This document shows, in pieces, positions 60,764-64,000 of a DNA stretch of 64,000 nucleotides; within the stretch, counting starts at the first letter, position 1, and each line of letters begins with the position of its first letter. The notes beneath the pieces are model-generated. The model worked only from the letters and a program-made list of their open reading frames with translations. It was not told where the DNA came from and made no database searches. The stretch comes from Bacteroidota bacterium. Lineage in GTDB: Bacteria; Bacteroidota; Bacteroidia; Chitinophagales; Chitinophagaceae. The position numbers and the translations under genes were made by a program. The DNA lies in NCBI GenBank assembly GCA_023386045.1, contig JAEWKK010000016.1, positions 1-64,000 on the forward strand. The letters run 5' to 3'.

Positions 60764-61696
60764 ATGAAAAGATCTTTCCTGCTAGCATTTTTTGCAGTAA
60801 TGGGACTTGCCGCCTGCAGCCAGAATACAAAATCCAAAACAACCGTACAACCTGTCAGTGAAAATTCACTTTTATGGCGCATCAGTGGTAATGGACTCAC
60901 AAAGCCTTCCTATCTTTTTGGAACCATGCATATCATTTGTGCCAATGATATTGTGGTAAGCGACAGTTTGAAGTCGGCCATTAAAAATGCTGACAATGTC
61001 TATCTCGAACTGGCCATGGATGATATGATGGGTATGATGTTTGGCGCCATGGCTCATATCAATATGAGAGAAGATACTTCACTTTCCGACCTGCTTACTC
61101 CGGTAGAATATAAAAAGGTGAAAGACTATTTCGAAAATAATTTCAATGGTATGCTGCCATTTAAAATGATGGAAAGGTTCAAACCTTTTTTTACTGCTTC
61201 CTTACTGGCACAACAGGGAATGGACTGTGAATCTCCTGTCAGCATGGAAAACCTGATCATGGAACAGGCAAAGGAAAATGATAAGAAAATAAAAGGCCTT
61301 GAGACGGTAGAATACCAGTTGAGCATATTTGACAGCATTCCCTACCAGGCGCAGGCCAGGCAGCTGGTGAAGATGATTGATGAAACAGATAAGAAAGGAG
61401 ATGATGGTGAAATGAAGATGCTTACAGATGCCTACCGTAACCAGGAATTGAAAAAGCTGGATGAACTTACCCGCAAGGATGAAAGCATTGATGATTATGC
61501 AGACCTGCTTTTGTACAACCGCAATGCCAACTGGGCACAGAAGCTTCAGTCGCTGATGGCTACAAAATCATTAGTTATTGCTGTGGGCGCAGGGCATTTG
61601 CCAGGAGAAAAAGGAGTGATCAATCTCTTGCGTAAGGCCGGCTACAAAGTGGAACCTGTAAGAAATGACATGATTAAAAAAGGGAAGGAAATATAA
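60764..61696 (+). CDS. TraB/GumN-family lipoprotein
   Basis: A 310-residue lipoprotein; the lipobox is LAAC (Cys18). The TraB/GumN fold begins LLWRISGNGLTKPSYLFGTMHI, with DNVYLELAMDD, NRNANWAQKLQSLM and the closing VGAGHLPGEKGVINLLRKAGYKVEPV, the family signatures that hold the GTMH, E and R/H residues. Members are thought to be metal-dependent proteases or erythromycin-esterase relatives. The role is unknown. An inverted repeat follows. Confidence 0.9.
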   Translation: MKRSFLLAFFAVMGLAACSQNTKSKTTVQPVSENSLLWRISGNGLTKPSYLFGTMHIICANDIVVSDSLKSAIKNADNVYLELAMDDMMGMMFGAMAHINMREDTSLSDLLTPVEYKKVKDYFENNFNGMLPFKMMERFKPFFTASLLAQQGMDCESPVSMENLIMEQAKENDKKIKGLETVEYQLSIFDSIPYQAQARQLVKMIDETDKKGDDGEMKMLTDAYRNQELKKLDELTRKDESIDDYADLLLYNRNANWAQKLQSLMATKSLVIAVGAGHLPGEKGVINLLRKAGYKVEPVRNDMIKKGKEI

Positions 61697-61713
61697 GTTC
61701 ACAAGTTTCAAAA

Positions 61714-61822
61714 TTCACAAGTTCACGAGTTGGGTTTTCTACAGTGAAGACCACAGATTTTTGGTTTCAGAATCTTAAACCAAGAATTTTTCTAAGCCTG
61801 CTAAAACTCGTGAACTTGTGAA
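61714..61822. repeat. 18-bp perfect inverted repeat between convergent genes
   Basis: TTCACAAGTTCACGAGTT (61714-61731) is repeated in inverted form at 61805-61822, 73 bases apart. Related GTTCACAAG and GTGAACT words surround both arms (61697-61710 and 61823-61846). It fills the gap between the TraB/GumN gene and ndk and could fold in either transcript. Confidence 0.75.
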
Positions 61823-61846
61823 CTAGTGAACTCTTGAACTTGTGAC

Positions 61847-62263
61847 TCAAAACTGCTCCAGACCAGAGAAAAAGAAACTGCCTTCAATGGCTGCATTCTC
61901 ATCACTGTCACTTCCATGAACAGCATTTTCTCCTACGGAAGTAGCAAATAATTTACGAATGGTACCTTCATCTGCCTTGGAAGGATCCGTAGCTCCGATC
62001 AGGGTTCTGAAATCAGCTACTGCATTTGATTTTTCCAGTATGGCCGCGATGATCAAACCGCTGCTCATAAAATCAACCAGCTCTCCATAAAAAGGTCTCT
62101 CTTTATGCACAGCATAAAACTCGCCAGCTTTCTCTTTGCTAAGACGGGTTTGCTTAAGTGCTACAATGCGAAATCCTGATTTAATGATCTTATCCAGGAT
62201 GGCTCCGGCATGACCTTTCCTCATTGCATCGGGTTTGATCATGGTAAATGTTCTGTTATTCAT
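61847..62263 (-). CDS. ndk: Nucleoside diphosphate kinase
   Basis: A 138-residue enzyme of the usual length that moves gamma-phosphates between NTPs and NDPs. The phospho-accepting His116 sits in NAVHGSDS, with TMIKPDAMRKG at the start. All active-site segments are present. A perfect -7 box lies 25 bases upstream. It is convergent with the TraB/GumN gene. Confidence 0.97.
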   Translation of the reverse strand: MNNRTFTMIKPDAMRKGHAGAILDKIIKSGFRIVALKQTRLSKEKAGEFYAVHKERPFYGELVDFMSSGLIIAAILEKSNAVADFRTLIGATDPSKADEGTIRKLFATSVGENAVHGSDSDENAAIEGSFFFSGLEQF

Positions 62264-62288
62264 TATTTTCTATTTCAATTTTTCGGCG

Positions 62289-62296
62289 CAAAGATA
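62289..62296 (-). promoter_or_regulatory. -7 box (TATCTTTG) of ndk
   Basis: Perfect TANNTTTG on the minus strand, 25 bases before the ATG at 62263. Confidence 0.5.
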
Positions 62297-62445
62297 GGGA
62301 AGGGAGGCCAGTTTGATGCCTTTTAATGATGGTTTCAAGACTTGTTTGAATAAATCTGACATGAGCCTGTATGGGACCAAACCGCCCCTCCTGTAAAACA
62401 AAAGTTTAAACTTGAAGTCGCTAGCCGAAACCCCAAACTTTCCTA

Positions 62446-62453
62446 TACATTTG
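62446..62453 (+). promoter_or_regulatory. -7 box (TACATTTG) of the nrnA-like gene
   Basis: Perfect TANNTTTG followed by C; the ATG at 62464 is ten bases further on, so the mRNA leader would be about seven bases or less. Confidence 0.55.
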
Positions 62454-62463
62454 CGGCTCTTCT

Positions 62464-63474
62464 ATGCAGCCGATCCATCACATATATGAACAGTTAGAGG
62501 GACCACTAAAAAAGATCGTCATCACCATGCACCAGAAACCTGATGCAGATGCCATGGGTTCTGTAATGGGATTGTACCATTTCCTGGTGCAGTTTGGTCA
62601 TGAAGTAACAGTGATCTCACCTACCAACTGGGCCCGCTGGCTGAACTGGATGGAAGGAGTGGATGGGGTCATGGATTATGAACTGAATAAAACAGCTGCT
62701 GACAAAATTCTTGAACAGGCAGACTGGTTATTTTGCCTTGATCACAATCATTTCAATCGCACCAAAACCATGGCTCCAAAGCTGGCAGCCATTGAATGCG
62801 TGAAGATCCTTATAGACCATCACCGGGAGCCGGATGAAGCATCTTTTCAGTATGGAGTTTCCAATGTGGGAAAAAGCTCAACCTGCGAAATGATCTATGA
62901 CCTCATCGTAAATTCAGGTCATCGCCATAAGATCAACAAAACCGTTGCAGAATGTTTGTATGCGGGCGTGGTGGCCGACACTGGATCGTTCCGGTTTTCT
63001 TCCACTACTGCACAAACACATCACATGGTAGCGGCGCTCAAAGAGCAGGGACTGGATCATACCCTTGTTCATGAAGCCCTGTATGATAACTTCCTTGAAA
63101 ACAGGCTTCGATTCCTGGGACATGTGTTGAGCAACAGGATGGAGATCATTTACGAGCTGAATACCGCATTGATTTATATTTCAAAGATCGAATTGCTGAA
63201 ATATGATATCAAGACCGGAGATACGGAAGGACTTGTAAATTATCCGCTTTCTATCCAGGGTATCAAACTGGTAGGTTGTGTAATTGACAGGGATGAGGAA
63301 CGCAAATGGTCATTCAGAAGCAAGGGAAGTTTTGACTGTAATGCATTTGCCCGTAAATATTTTGAAGGCGGTGGTCATTTTAATGCGGCAGGTGGAAGAG
63401 ACAGTGCCTCGCTGCAGGAAACAGTAGTGAAATTCCGTGAAGCAATCAAAGAGAACAGTTCTTTATTACAATAA
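62464..63474 (+). CDS. nrnA: DHH-family phosphoesterase, NrnA-like (nanoRNase/pAp phosphatase)
   Basis: A 336-residue enzyme. The DHH domain has HQKPDADAMGS (Asp27, Asp29) and DHH at 118-120 (LIDHHREPD); the DHHA1 domain ends in GGGHFNAAGGR, which binds substrate phosphate. NrnA degrades short RNA oligomers and 3'-phosphoadenosine-5'-phosphate in other bacteria. It is followed by the lipoprotein gene at 63488 with a 13-bp gap, so cotranscription is likely. Confidence 0.92.
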   Translation: MQPIHHIYEQLEGPLKKIVITMHQKPDADAMGSVMGLYHFLVQFGHEVTVISPTNWARWLNWMEGVDGVMDYELNKTAADKILEQADWLFCLDHNHFNRTKTMAPKLAAIECVKILIDHHREPDEASFQYGVSNVGKSSTCEMIYDLIVNSGHRHKINKTVAECLYAGVVADTGSFRFSSTTAQTHHMVAALKEQGLDHTLVHEALYDNFLENRLRFLGHVLSNRMEIIYELNTALIYISKIELLKYDIKTGDTEGLVNYPLSIQGIKLVGCVIDRDEERKWSFRSKGSFDCNAFARKYFEGGGHFNAAGGRDSASLQETVVKFREAIKENSSLLQ

Positions 63475-63487
63475 TCAAAACAAAAAA

Positions 63488-64000
63488 ATGAAACTCGTAA
63501 AAATCGGTTTGGGCATTCTGGCAACTGCTGTAATGATGACAGCATGCAAGAATGTTGATTTCAAAAAAACAAGAGGTGGCGTTGTATACAAATTGTTTCC
63601 CGAAGGCAAGTCAAAGGATTCCATCCTGCCAGGAAATATTGTAAAATATAATGTGATCCGTACAGTTAAAGGCAAGGGTAAAAAAGATACCATCATTCAG
63701 AACAGCTATTTGTCCATGCCGCAATTTGAAGATGTGCGCGCCTCTGAAGGAACTTATTTTGATGCGTTCTCAGAAATCCTTACCAAGGCACATGTAGGAG
63801 ATAGCATCTATTTTGAGCAGTTTATTGATTCCTTTATAGCCAAGCAACCCGACCTTGAAACCAAAACACCTTTCAGAAAAGGTGATGTACTGGTTTCAGC
63901 ACTCAGAATCGTGAACGTATTTAAAACACCTGATGAAGCACAGGCCGATTTCATGAAAGAAAAAGCTGCCAACAGCGACAAGCTGGAAGCAGAAGAGTTG
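63488..64000 (+). CDS. Exported lipoprotein, FKBP-like (partial, cut at window end)
   Basis: 171 codons are open to the last base with no stop. The signal peptide ends in a lipobox (MMTAC, Cys20). The sequence following, TRGGVVYKLFPEGK and LPGNIVKYNVI, resembles the N-terminal region of Bacteroidota FKBP-type peptidyl-prolyl isomerases, and HVGDSIYFEQF follows. The catalytic FKBP domain would lie mostly outside the window, so the family call is tentative. It starts 13 bp after the nrnA stop. Confidence 0.6.
   Translation, partial: MKLVKIGLGILATAVMMTACKNVDFKKTRGGVVYKLFPEGKSKDSILPGNIVKYNVIRTVKGKGKKDTIIQNSYLSMPQFEDVRASEGTYFDAFSEILTKAHVGDSIYFEQFIDSFIAKQPDLETKTPFRKGDVLVSALRIVNVFKTPDEAQADFMKEKAANSDKLEAEEL

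Overview
The window looks like a chromosomal segment of a Bacteroidota bacterium, most likely order Chitinophagales, family Chitinophagaceae. The grounds are a moderate-to-low GC content, TANNTTTG-type promoter boxes instead of sigma-70 boxes, almost no Shine-Dalgarno sequences, and many Bacteroidota-typical families: TonB receptor with a GLPGLI protein, DUF6089, DUF2851, DUF4403, a two-CBM20 MalQ, and a Lys/Ala-tailed TopA without zinc fingers. I see no rRNA, tRNA, CRISPR array, IS element, phage gene or att site. Almost everything is core or housekeeping DNA. The assignment rests on pattern recognition only.

Layout. 0.1-5.4 kb: repeats and a REP-like hairpin, a two-barrel PagL-like outer-membrane protein with an upstream SIMPL-like gene, and a divergent 1046-residue Asp-box protein. 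5.4-11.3 kb: a 415-bp repeat-rich gap, then a minus-strand run (alpha/beta hydrolase, SGNH hydrolase, topA, transglutaminase-like, csaA). 11.4-15 kb: a plus-strand run of DUF2520 protein, fdx, iscX, kdsC-like phosphatase, UbiA prenyltransferase and maf. 15-18.6 kb: a minus-strand pair encoding an exported caspase-like protease and an exported papain-like protease; this is the most system-like unit in the window. 18.7-23.5 kb: DUF2851, a 45-residue lipoprotein, OsmC, a barrel protein, lipA and a phosphodiester glycosidase.

23.5-38 kb holds an alpha-glucan and glycogen region: ROK sugar kinase, sugar permease, glgA, glgC, an SLC45-type disaccharide transporter, an exported GH13 enzyme and glgB, with a GLPGLI/TonB-receptor pair inserted. 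malQ at 50.8 kb completes it. Together these could import glucose or maltodextrin, phosphorylate glucose, and build and remodel glycogen. 38-50.7 kb: TPR protein, argS, GtrA, DUF4403, an aminotransferase, a 66-residue conserved-looking protein, a PLP decarboxylase, a YdeI/OmdA protein, dnaK, an antitoxin-like small protein, a VWA protein and a 51-residue two-TM protein. 53.5-64 kb: dipeptide epimerase, M13 peptidase, DUF6089, UbiD, ATP-grasp, TraB/GumN lipoprotein, ndk, nrnA-like and a lipoprotein cut by the window end.

Gene-scale themes. Many start codons lie only 3-10 nt after a -7 box, which suggests leaderless or near-leaderless mRNAs. Several tail-to-tail gene pairs share or abut their stop codons. 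Two real-looking genes of about 50 codons sit in gaps. Three kinds of short word-repeat fill the few non-coding gaps.
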